Source of the DNA: an uncultured bacterium | GTDB taxonomy: Bacteria; CAIWAD01 | Length of the DNA stretch: 62,854 bases | NCBI GenBank assembly: GCA_903910645.1 | Contig: CAIWAD010000164.1 | Coordinates: 1 to 62,854, forward strand | Direction of reading: 5' to 3' | Shown: positions 23,926 through 32,635 of the stretch, one piece after another | Layout: each line of letters opens with the position of its first letter | Position numbering within the stretch: position 1 is the stretch's first letter | The notes under the pieces: model-generated | Told to the model about the DNA's origin: nothing | Databases searched by the model: none | What the model saw: the letters and a program-made list of their open reading frames with translations, nothing else | Made by a program: the position numbers and the translations under genes

Positions 23926-25248
23926 TTAAAGCAGATCCGCCGCCAACCCGGCCAACTTGCTGCGCTCACCCTTGCTAAGGGTGGCGTGGGCGGCCACGGG
24001 CTGATCGCGGAAACGGTCAATGACATAGGACAGGCCGTTGGACTGAGCGTCCACATAGGGATTGTCAATCTGCTCCGGGTCTCCGGTGAGCACCACCTTG
24101 GTGCCGTTGCCCGCCCGGGTAATGATGGTTTTCACCTCGTGAGGCGTCAGGTTCTGGGCCTCATCCACGATGAAGTACTGGCGTGGCAGGCTGCGGCCGC
24201 GGATGTAGGAGAGCGGCTCCACTTCCAGGGCGCCAGACTGGCGCAGCTTCTGCTCCGTCAGTTTCTGGCCGCCCTTGCGACCCTTCTCCGACATGCCGTC
24301 CAGCAGTTGCTCCAGGTTGTCGTGGATGGGCGCCATCCAAGGGCCCAGTTTGTCGTCCAGGCTGCCCGGCAGGAAGCCCAACTCTTTGCCCATGGGGAAA
24401 ACCGGACGGCTGACCACCATGCGGCGGTAAGGCGATTCCTCGTCCAGCACCTGGCTTAGGCCCGCCGCCAACGCCAACAGGGTCTTGCCTGTTCCCGCGC
24501 GGCCGGCCAGAGTCACCAGCTGAATCTTCTCGTCCAGAAGGAAATGCAGGGCGAAGTGCTGGCCCAGATTGCGTGGCTTCACACCCAATCCGGCCTCCTC
24601 AATGCGCAGCAGGTGCAGGCGGCTGGGCGGATTGTGGAACACGCCCAGAGCTGTGCGCTCGGGGCGGTCCGCGTCCTGCAGCACCACGCCTTCGTTGGGG
24701 TGCAGGCCGGAGTTCTCCTCCATGTCCAGGAAGCCCTTGGCGAAGAACTCGTCAATCCATCCGGCGGGCACCTGAATGAGGTGGTAGCCCTGGAAAAGGC
24801 TGTCCACCTGCACGCGGCGGTCTTCGAAACCAGTGGCCTCCAGGCCATAGGCCCCCGCCTTGATGCGCATGTTCACATCCATGGTGACGAAGAGCTTGGC
24901 CCAGCCCTTGGGCGCCTTGTGCTGCAGGCCGATGGCCAGGATGCAGTCATCCGCCACGCTGGGGCTAAGTCCCTCGGGGAAGATCACCTTCTCACCCGCG
25001 CCAGCCACCACCAGCAAGCCTCCCTCGGGCATCTTCACGCCCTGGGTTAGAGAGCCCTGCCGCCGCAACTCGTCAATCTGGCGGCTGGCCTCGCGGGCGT
25101 TGCGGCTTACTTCGCCCACGCCCTTCTTGAACTTGTCGATCTCCGCGATGACGGTGATGGGAATGACCAAGCGGGCGCCTGGAAAGGAGAAGAGCGAACT
25201 GGGGTCGTGGAGCAGCACGTTCGTATCGAGGATCACCGTGCGCTTCAT
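23926..25248 (-). CDS. PIN domain-PhoH ATPase fusion (PhoH2-type)
   Basis: The 440-residue protein joins an N-terminal PIN ribonuclease domain to a C-terminal PhoH-like P-loop ATPase. The PIN domain starts with TVILDTNVLLHD, has further acidic residues such as SVADDCILA, and spans about 1-150. The ATPase spans about 210-440, with Walker A AGRAGTGKT and Walker B YFIVDEAQNLTP. PhoH2-type proteins in mycobacteria are RNA helicase/ribonucleases. It is the second PhoH in the same operon. The ATG at 25248 lies 13 bases after the stop of the unknown gene, with GGGGAGGC upstream. Confidence 0.92.
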   Translation of the reverse strand: MKRTVILDTNVLLHDPSSLFSFPGARLVIPITVIAEIDKFKKGVGEVSRNAREASRQIDELRRQGSLTQGVKMPEGGLLVVAGAGEKVIFPEGLSPSVADDCILAIGLQHKAPKGWAKLFVTMDVNMRIKAGAYGLEATGFEDRRVQVDSLFQGYHLIQVPAGWIDEFFAKGFLDMEENSGLHPNEGVVLQDADRPERTALGVFHNPPSRLHLLRIEEAGLGVKPRNLGQHFALHFLLDEKIQLVTLAGRAGTGKTLLALAAGLSQVLDEESPYRRMVVSRPVFPMGKELGFLPGSLDDKLGPWMAPIHDNLEQLLDGMSEKGRKGGQKLTEQKLRQSGALEVEPLSYIRGRSLPRQYFIVDEAQNLTPHEVKTIITRAGNGTKVVLTGDPEQIDNPYVDAQSNGLSYVIDRFRDQPVAAHATLSKGERSKLAGLAADLL

Positions 25249-25261
25249 GGGGCCTCCCCTG

Positions 25262-25847
25262 TCACATGGTGCTGAGTTCGGTGGGTGCCTCGCCGCCGGA
25301 GCGGAAAAATGTTAGGTGCAATTGGCGGGTAAGGCCCAGATAGGTGCGCCGCAGATCGTCCCGATCCACCGGCAGGCGCATTTCCACATTGTAGAACTGG
25401 CGGTGCTGACGCGCGCCCAGGGCAATGCGGATGTTCGCCCCTGTCATGCCAATCACGTAGCCCGCGCCCAGATCCTCGTCCACATTCAAGTCCAGGGCCA
25501 CGCCGCACCCCAGATTGGCCACCTGGTTGAGCAGCTTGTTGGAAGGCAGGCGCAGGGCGTTCAAATCCGTGTCCGCCCAAGGCACGGCCTGGGAGATAAG
25601 CCGCGAGTCAATCCAGTTCTTGAAGGTCTCGTGGAGGAAGGCGTGGATGCGCACGGGGCCATCATCGCCGGTTGTGAACTGGCGCAGGTGCACCAGCACA
25701 TGGCGGGCGGCCTCGAAGCAGGTGGCGTCCCGGGGCATCACCACAAGGATGGGGCCCTGGCGGGACAATTCCTCACCAAAGCTCACAGGGGAGAGCTCCC
25801 GCGTGTAGCGGTGATGCGCCGTGGCGTAGAGGTTGGCCAGCTTGCCT

Positions 25848-25867
<20 letters not shown>
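25262..25867 (-). CDS. Protein of unknown function in the ybeY-corC operon
   Basis: The 201-residue protein has no signal peptide or membrane segment. It reads as an alternating alpha/beta fold: PILVVMPRDATCFEAARHVL, then NALRLPSNKLLNQVANLGC, VALDLNVDEDLGAGYVIGMT and GANIRIAL. This rhythm recalls the uncharacterised Bacteroidota family DUF6913 and, more distantly, heptosyltransferase-like folds, but I cannot prove either. The ATG at 25867 is inside the end of the CorC-like gene (20-base overlap) and follows AAGAGGAGC, so it is translationally coupled. Confidence 0.75.
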
Positions 25868-27123
<1,256 letters not shown>

Positions 27124-27134
<11 letters not shown>

Positions 27135-27675
27135 GCGTTCCTCCTTCCATCCACCGAGCGACGCTGGCCAGCTCCAGGGCGGAAGCCAGCACTGCGTCCT
27201 CCCTGGCACGCATGCGGCGGCGGCGGGCGGGGGTGTCGTCGTTCCAGCCGGCCAGGTGCAGCACGCCGTGCACGGCCACGCGGGCAATCTCCCGGCGCGG
27301 GGTCTCGGCGAAGTCCGCGGCCTGCTCCACGCACACCTCCGGGCAAATGAAGATGTCCCCACTCACCTCGCCATCCGGTGCATCGTACTGGAAGCCCAGA
27401 TGGTCCGTGGGTTCGTCGGCGTCGTGGAACTGAAGGTTGGCTTCCCGCATCTCCTGGGGATCCAGCAGGGCCAGGGTTAGCTGGCCGTGGCGCAGACCCT
27501 CCTGGCGCAAGGTGTGGCGCAACAGGCTTTCCAGCACGCGCAGATTCACGCGCACACGGGAAGCGGATCGCACCACCTCCAGGTGTCGGCTACTTCGGGG
27601 ATCGGAGTCGTCCAGCTCGGGCTGGGGAAAAGGGAAAGATGAGTCGCCGTCAGTCGTCGGTTGGTCGTGTTGCAC
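27124..27675 (-). CDS. ybeY: Endoribonuclease YbeY
   Basis: The product is a metal-dependent RNase for 16S rRNA maturation and ribosome quality control. The UPF0054 core is visible as REANLQFHDADEPTDHLGFQ and GDIFICPE, with the metal site HGVLHLAGWNDD. The third ligand of the usual HGxLHLxGYDH is Asp here instead of His, as in Bacteroidota YbeY. The start is uncertain. A GTG at 27675 has AGGAG ten bases upstream and is used here (183 residues); an ATG at 27693 lacks a site. All options overlap the end of phoH. The first 40 residues are not conserved-looking. Confidence 0.9.
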
Positions 27676-28657
27676 GGCCGTCGTACTCCTCATAGGCATG
27701 GATGATGTCTCGCACCAAACGATGGCGAACCACGTCCGCCTTTTCAAGTTCGACAAAGGCCACATCCCGCACGCCTCGCAGCACGCGGCGGATTTCCAGC
27801 AGGCCGCTGCGCTCCGGCTGGGCCAAATCGATCTGCGTGATGTCCCCGGTGATCACCACGCGGCTGTTCTGCCCAAGCCGCGTAAGGAACATCTTCATCT
27901 GCCCGGGGGTGGTGTTCTGCGCCTCATCCAGGATGATGAAGGCGTTGTTCAGCGTGCGACCACGCATGAAGGCCAGGGGCGCCACCTCCACGATCTGCTG
28001 CTCCACCATGCGGGCCATGCGCTCCGGCTCCATCATGTCGAAGAGGCTGTCGTAGAGCGGGCGCAGGTAGGGATCAACCTTCTCCTTCAAATCCCCCGGC
28101 AGGAAGCCCAGGTTCTCCCCCGCCTCCACCGCCGGCCGCGTGAGCACAATGCGCTGCACCTTGCGCTCCACCAGCGCCGCCACGGCCATGGCCACGGCCA
28201 GATAGGTCTTTCCCGTGCCAGCCGGTCCTATGGCGAAAGTGAGCAGGTGCTGGGCGGCGGCGCGCACCAGACGCTCCTGACCCGCCGTGCGGGTGCGCAG
28301 GGGGCCGGTGGGTGTGTGCACCACCACGGAGTTGCCCTCGGGCTGGGCCGGCTGCATTTCCCCGGCGGTGGCCCGGCGCAAGGCCAGTTCCACATCCTCC
28401 GCCTCCAGCGTGCCCTTGCGGCGGATGCCGTCCAGCAGCTCACCCAGGGCAAGGCGCAGCAGTGTTGCGTCGCTGCGGCAGCTGACAATGCGCACTTCAC
28501 CGTCCCGCAGGACCAGTTGGGCGGAGAAATAACTCTCAATGCGGCCAAGATGGATGTCGCCGGGTCCACACAGAACCAGGGCGTCCACGCCGTCCAGGGG
28601 AATGCCCGCCTCCGGGCTTCCTGTGCCCGACGCGCCCTCTGCCATCACGCTTTTCAT
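27650..28657 (-). CDS. phoH: PhoH-like ATPase
   Basis: The 335-residue cytoplasmic protein has an N-terminal KH-like/nucleic-acid-binding part (about 25-105) and a PhoH P-loop ATPase. Walker A is GPAGTGKT at 144-151 and Walker B is AFIILDEAQNTTPGQ near 240; VVITGDITQIDL is also typical. It sits immediately before ybeY, a conserved bacterial pairing that links PhoH to RNA or ribosome maturation. The start overlaps the aspS stop as ATGA. Confidence 0.95.
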   Translation of the reverse strand: MKSVMAEGASGTGSPEAGIPLDGVDALVLCGPGDIHLGRIESYFSAQLVLRDGEVRIVSCRSDATLLRLALGELLDGIRRKGTLEAEDVELALRRATAGEMQPAQPEGNSVVVHTPTGPLRTRTAGQERLVRAAAQHLLTFAIGPAGTGKTYLAVAMAVAALVERKVQRIVLTRPAVEAGENLGFLPGDLKEKVDPYLRPLYDSLFDMMEPERMARMVEQQIVEVAPLAFMRGRTLNNAFIILDEAQNTTPGQMKMFLTRLGQNSRVVITGDITQIDLAQPERSGLLEIRRVLRGVRDVAFVELEKADVVRHRLVRDIIHAYEEYDGRATRPTDD

Positions 28658-30432
28658 GCCGGGCCGCTTTCCGGCCTGGCTCCCCGGATGCTCAGGTGCA
28701 GCTCCGTCAGCTGGCGCTCGTCTACGGGGCCGGGACAGCCGTCCATGGGAGAAGCGGCGCGGTTGGTCTTGGGGAAGGCGATGACATCGCGGATGTTCTC
28801 CGTTTCGCCGAAGATCATCACCAGACGGTCGAAGCCGAAGGCGCAGCCGGCGTGGGGCGGCGTGCCGTAGCGGAAGGCGTCCAGCAGGAAGCCGAACTTC
28901 TCACGCGCCTCCTCATCGGAGATTCCCAGCATGGTGAAGACCTTGGCCTGCATGTCCCGCTCATGGATGCGCACACTGCCGCCGGCGATCTCCTGGCCGT
29001 CCATCACCAGATCGTAGCCCCGGCTGAGCAGCTCGGCAGGGCTGACACCGGCCTCGAACTGCTCGCGGTTGGGCTGGGTGAAGGGATGGTGGGCGGCGGC
29101 CCAGCGGTCCTCCTCCTCGTCGTATTCGAACATGGGGAAGTCCGTCACCCACAGCAGACGATGGCGCTCCGTCTGCACCAGGCCATGTTCCCGGGCCACG
29201 CGCAGGCGGATGTTGCCCAGCAGCTTGCACACCAGGCGGAAGTCTCCGGCGGCCAGGATGACCAGGTCGCCCTGGCTGGCGCCCGCCTCCACCAGCGTGG
29301 CCTCCATCCATTCCTCGCCGGTGAACTTGTGGATGGGGCTGTTGATGCCCTCCTCGGTCCAGCGCACGGCCACCACGCCCTGTCCACCCAAATGGCGCGT
29401 GTAGTCCTGGAGAGCGTCAATCTTCTTGCGGCTGAATTCCGCCGCCAGCCCCTTGAAGACCAGGGCGCGCAGCACGCCGCCGGAAGCAGCCGCCTGTTCG
29501 AACACGCTGAAGGCGGATCCCGCGGCGCGGTGGTCCAGTCGCTGGATTTCCACAGGCACGCGCAGGTCCGGCTTGTCCACGCCGTAGCGGTCCATGGCTT
29601 CGCGCCAGGTCATGCGCGGCAGGGGCAGGGACAGCTCTTCGCCTTTGACATCGTGGAAGAGCGCGGCCATCACCGCCTCGGCCACGCCCTGCACATCGCC
29701 CTCGTCGCCAAAGCTCAGTTCAATGTCAATCTGCGTGAACTCCGGCTGGCGATCGCTGCGCAGGTCCTCGTCCCGAAAGCACTTCACAATCTGGAAGTAG
29801 CGGTCGAAGCCCGCCACCATCAGCAATTGCTTGTAAGTCTGCGGACTCTGGGGCAAGGCATAGAAACTGCCCGGATGGATGCGACTGGGCACCAGATAGT
29901 CCCGCGCGCCTTCCGGCGTGGACTTCATCAGCACCGGCGTTTCCACTTCCAGGAAGCCCAGGTTGTCCAGCGTGCGGCGCACGGCCTGGGCCATGCGGTG
30001 GCGCAAGTGCAGATAGCGCGCCTTCACCGGGCGGCGCAAGTCCAGGTAGCGGTACTTCAGCCGCAAGTCCTCGCTGGCCGTGTCCTCCACCTCAAGGGTG
30101 AAGGGCAAAACCTCGGCGCGGGAGAGCAGCTCCAGTTCCGTGGCCACCACCTCCACCTCGCCGGTGGGCAGCTCGGCGTTGGTCATGGCTCCCGGACGAC
30201 GGCGCACCACGCCCTGGATGCGGATCACCGACTCCATGTGCAGGCGGCCGGCGGCTTCCAGCAATTCGGCGTTTTCCGGCTCGAAGACCACCTGGGTCAT
30301 GCCGTGGCGGTCCCGCAGGTCCAGGAAGCAGAAGCCGCCCATGTTGCGCACGCGGTTGACCCAACCGGCCAACAGCACGCGTGCCCCATCATCGCTGCCC
30401 CGCAATTCCCCGCAGGTATGGCTGCGCATCAT
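28654..30432 (-). CDS. aspS: Aspartate--tRNA ligase
   Basis: The 592-residue enzyme charges tRNA-Asp. It has an N-terminal OB-fold anticodon-binding domain (VLLAGWVNRVRNMGG...), a class II catalytic core with motif 2 in FRDEDLRSDRQPEFTQIDIE, a bacterial GAD insertion at about 300-420, and motif 3 in GCAFGFDRLVMIFGE. Length and GAD insertion mark the bacterial type, which in some species also charges tRNA-Asn; discrimination cannot be judged here. GGGAGGATCCACAG precedes the ATG. It is the first gene of the operon, with a prominent hairpin upstream. Confidence 0.97.
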   Translation of the reverse strand: MMRSHTCGELRGSDDGARVLLAGWVNRVRNMGGFCFLDLRDRHGMTQVVFEPENAELLEAAGRLHMESVIRIQGVVRRRPGAMTNAELPTGEVEVVATELELLSRAEVLPFTLEVEDTASEDLRLKYRYLDLRRPVKARYLHLRHRMAQAVRRTLDNLGFLEVETPVLMKSTPEGARDYLVPSRIHPGSFYALPQSPQTYKQLLMVAGFDRYFQIVKCFRDEDLRSDRQPEFTQIDIELSFGDEGDVQGVAEAVMAALFHDVKGEELSLPLPRMTWREAMDRYGVDKPDLRVPVEIQRLDHRAAGSAFSVFEQAAASGGVLRALVFKGLAAEFSRKKIDALQDYTRHLGGQGVVAVRWTEEGINSPIHKFTGEEWMEATLVEAGASQGDLVILAAGDFRLVCKLLGNIRLRVAREHGLVQTERHRLLWVTDFPMFEYDEEEDRWAAAHHPFTQPNREQFEAGVSPAELLSRGYDLVMDGQEIAGGSVRIHERDMQAKVFTMLGISDEEAREKFGFLLDAFRYGTPPHAGCAFGFDRLVMIFGETENIRDVIAFPKTNRAASPMDGCPGPVDERQLTELHLSIRGARPESGPA

Positions 30433-30507
30433 CTGTGGATCCTCCCTGGCGGCCCAGGCAAATGCCGGAGTGGGCCTTCAATTGGAAAACATGGTCACAT
30501 GGAAGGT

Positions 30508-30534
30508 TGGAATGCCGCACTGCGCGGCATTCCA
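30508..30534. repeat. 11-bp perfect hairpin between rpsU and aspS
   Basis: TGGAATGCCGC and GCGGCATTCCA form a perfect 11-bp stem around a 5-base loop. It lies 76 bases before the aspS ATG and after the rpsU terminator on the minus strand. No T-run follows it. It could be part of an aspS leader, a second, Rho-dependent-like stop or a protein-binding palindrome. Confidence 0.6.
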
Positions 30535-30560
30535 CCGACTCCCAGGCCGCTCAACATGGA

Positions 30561-30593
30561 AAAAACCCCGCTTCGCCGTCCGGTGAAGCGGGG
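30561..30593 (-). terminator. Rho-independent terminator of rpsU
   Basis: On the minus strand CCCCGCTTC (30585-30593) pairs with GAAGCGGGG (30566-30574), a 9-bp stem followed by TTTTTT-CC. It lies about 55 bases after the rpsU stop codon and ahead of aspS. Confidence 0.85.
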
Positions 30594-30648
30594 CTTATGG
30601 AGCATCTTCTCCGGATCGACGCCGACCCAAGGGCCGGTGGCGACCGAT

Positions 30649-30858
30649 TTAGATGAGGCCCTGACGACGCTGCTCGGACATCATCTTCCGTTGCTTGCGC
30701 CGGGCGGCGTTCATCATGCGCTTCTTGATTTCGGAGGGCTTATCGTAGCGCTGCTTGCGGCGGAGCTCGCTAAGGATGCCCGCCTTCTCGCAGGACTTCG
30801 TGAAACGGCGGAATGCCCGATCAAAGGGTTCGCCCTCACGAACACGAATGTGCGCCAT
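30649..30858 (-). CDS. rpsU: 30S ribosomal protein S21
   Basis: The 69-residue basic protein matches bS21 along its length: MAHIRVREGEPFDRAFRRF, the KSCEKAGILSELRRKQ helix and a C terminus rich in Arg/Lys. It takes part in the 30S platform near the anti-Shine-Dalgarno sequence. GGAGGTGAAGGC precedes the ATG. It is transcribed alone and closed by its own terminator. A 10-bp hairpin with one mismatch (30913-30934) lies in the divergent region upstream. Confidence 0.95.
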   Translation of the reverse strand: MAHIRVREGEPFDRAFRRFTKSCEKAGILSELRRKQRYDKPSEIKKRMMNAARRKQRKMMSEQRRQGLI

Positions 30859-30912
30859 GCCTTCACCTCCTTCCAGCGCGTATCATGGAACACCGAGGGT
30901 AGCATCTGAACT

Positions 30913-30934
30913 CCGTCACCGCAAGCGGAGACGG
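30913..30934. repeat. Inverted repeat in the rpsU/rhomboid divergent region
   Basis: CCGTCACCGC and GCGGAGACGG form a 10-bp stem with a single A-A mismatch and a very short loop. It lies 55 bases upstream of rpsU and about 80 upstream of the rhomboid gene. Between two divergent starts it could be an operator; no clear promoter hexamers were found beside it. Confidence 0.4.
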
Positions 30935-31015
30935 ATAAATCCTCAACACCAGGGGCGATTCCGTTGCAGGCCATTGGGTTCTTTGGCACCTTCCGGCATG
31001 GCATGGAAGCACCGC

Positions 31016-31861
31016 ATGGAAAGCTGGCATGAACTGGAATCCGCAGGGCGCCCCGGACCGGCGCTGCGCGGGCTTCTGCTGTCCTTGGGTCTGATCTTTC
31101 TTGTGCAGGCTCCCTTAAGGCTGGAAGGCTGGGCCCTGCTGCGTCCCGAGGAAGCCCTTGGGCAGGGAAAGCTTTGGCAGTTGGCCACTTACGCTTTCCT
31201 CCACCAGAACTTGCTGCATGTGCTGTTCAACGGTCTGGGCCTGTGGGTCTTCGGCACCGAACTGGAAAAGCTGTGGGGTGCCCGCAGCTTCCTGCTTTAC
31301 TGCCTGCTTTGCGCCGTTTGGGCCGGGTTGGCCCACGCCCTGCTGGACCCCTGGCTTTCCGGGAGACCCACCGCGGTAATGGGAGCCTCCGGCGCCGTGT
31401 ATGGCCTCATGGGCGCTTATGGCCTGCTCTTCCGTGCCCGGCGCCTTTACTTCTGGGGGCTATTCCCTATCCGCGCCGATGTGCTGGCCCTTTGCTTCGC
31501 CGCCTTCGCCCTCTATTCCGGCGTGGCTCATAGCAGTGACGGCACCGCCCATCTGGCCCACCTGGGCGGCATGGTTGGCGGCGTGGTCATGCTGCTGCTG
31601 GCTCCGGCGCGGGAGGAATGGCGCTTCTGGCGTCATCGCCGTCGCATGGCGGCCCATTTGCGGCGGGCCAGCCAAAAGGCGGGCAACAATGCCTTTCCTC
31701 TGCTGGGCCCGGAGGCGGATGAAAGTCGGGTGCGCCTGCGTCTGGACGAAGTGCTGGAGAAGGTGTCCCGCACTGGATTGTCCAGCCTGGACCCGGGCGA
31801 GCGCGGCTTCCTGGACGCCGCTTCCGCCTGGCTGCGCGAGCATCGCAAGGGCCGTCCATGA
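31016..31861 (+). CDS. Rhomboid family intramembrane serine protease
   Basis: The 281-residue protein has about six membrane helices. The catalytic Ser is in VMGASGAVYGLMGAYG, the catalytic His is in TAHLAHLGGMVGG, and the oxyanion-side HxxxN lies in LHVLFNGLGLWVFG. These make an active protease likely. A cytoplasmic tail of about 90 residues with many Arg follows. The ATG at 31016 is chosen because GGAAG lies upstream; in-frame ATG 30998 is also possible. It opens the only multi-gene plus-strand run, and its stop overlaps the rsmE start as ATGA. Confidence 0.9.
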   Translation: MESWHELESAGRPGPALRGLLLSLGLIFLVQAPLRLEGWALLRPEEALGQGKLWQLATYAFLHQNLLHVLFNGLGLWVFGTELEKLWGARSFLLYCLLCAVWAGLAHALLDPWLSGRPTAVMGASGAVYGLMGAYGLLFRARRLYFWGLFPIRADVLALCFAAFALYSGVAHSSDGTAHLAHLGGMVGGVVMLLLAPAREEWRFWRHRRRMAAHLRRASQKAGNNAFPLLGPEADESRVRLRLDEVLEKVSRTGLSSLDPGERGFLDAASAWLREHRKGRP

Positions 31862-32577
31862 AGAAGCCCATTGGTCGCGTCCTGCGCCTGCTCATTGACG
31901 AAGTGCCTGTGCAGGGTGGCGAGGTGAAGCTGGATGCCGCGCGCAGCCACCATCTGGTCACCGTGCTCCGGGCGGATGAGGGCCAGGAGGTGCTGGTGCT
32001 GGATGGCAGGGGCGGGACAGCCAAAGCCATTCTGCGTGAGGCGGGGCGCCATTGCCGACTGGACTGCCGGGCGCCCGCGCGCCACCCCGATCCCACACTG
32101 CTCCTTCAGGCCTGGATGCCTCTCATCCGCCCCGAACGCCTTGAGGTGGCGCTGGAAAAGCTGACGGAGCTGGGCGTGAGCCGGGTGTGCCTTTACAGCA
32201 GCGCCCACAGTGGCAATCTGCGTCGACCGGCGGACATGGCCCGCTTGCGGCGCATTTGCGAGGCGGCCTTGGAACAAAGCGGCAACCCCTGGCTGCCGCA
32301 AGTGGACGCCCCTGTGCAGCTTGAAAGCCTGCTGGCCGGCAGGCATGAGCCCCTGGTGCTGGCCTCGCCCGGCGCTTCACCATTGACCCAATTGCCCGTA
32401 CAAACTGGCGCGCTGGCACTGGTGGCGGGGCCGGAGGGCGGTTTCTCCCCGGAGGAGCTGGAGCTTCTTCATGAGCGCGCCGTGGCGAAGGTGGGCCTGG
32501 GTCCCCACATTCTTCGGGCCGAGACAGCCATGATCCTGTTGGCCGGAGTGCTGCAGTCCCTGTCCATCGGCCATTGA
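31858..32577 (+). CDS. rsmE: 16S rRNA (uracil1498-N3)-methyltransferase
   Basis: The 239-residue SPOUT-fold enzyme methylates U1498 of 16S rRNA. The N-terminal PUA-like part contains HHLVTVLRADEGQEVLVLDG. The knotted C-terminal domain has LTELGVSRVCLYSSAHSG, VAGPEGGFSPEEL and LGPHILRAETAMI, all typical RsmE motifs. It is coupled to the rhomboid gene by an ATGA overlap. Confidence 0.95.
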   Translation: MKKPIGRVLRLLIDEVPVQGGEVKLDAARSHHLVTVLRADEGQEVLVLDGRGGTAKAILREAGRHCRLDCRAPARHPDPTLLLQAWMPLIRPERLEVALEKLTELGVSRVCLYSSAHSGNLRRPADMARLRRICEAALEQSGNPWLPQVDAPVQLESLLAGRHEPLVLASPGASPLTQLPVQTGALALVAGPEGGFSPEELELLHERAVAKVGLGPHILRAETAMILLAGVLQSLSIGH

Positions 32578-32593
32578 CACGACCTAAACACCA

Positions 32594-32614
32594 GGGCGGA
32601 CCCTTTGTCCGCCC
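32594..32614 (+). terminator. Possible weak terminator after rsmE
   Basis: GGGCGGAC and GTCCGCCC form a perfect 8-bp stem with a CCTTT loop, 16 bases after the rsmE stop and just before the first M16 gene. The trailing sequence is only TTCAAC, so termination would be partial at best. It may instead stabilise a processed end. Confidence 0.4.
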
Positions 32615-32635
32615 TTCAACAAGAGAGGGGAATCC

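Noticed and set aside
30433-30648. A T-box or other known riboswitch ahead of aspS
   Set aside because: Only two hairpins were found; no T-box sequence, specifier loop or antiterminator is recognisable, and the downstream hairpin belongs to rpsU as a terminator.
28696-30909. Plus-strand open frame opposite aspS and rpsU
   Set aside because: It crosses two certain genes and a terminator and has no protein family features.
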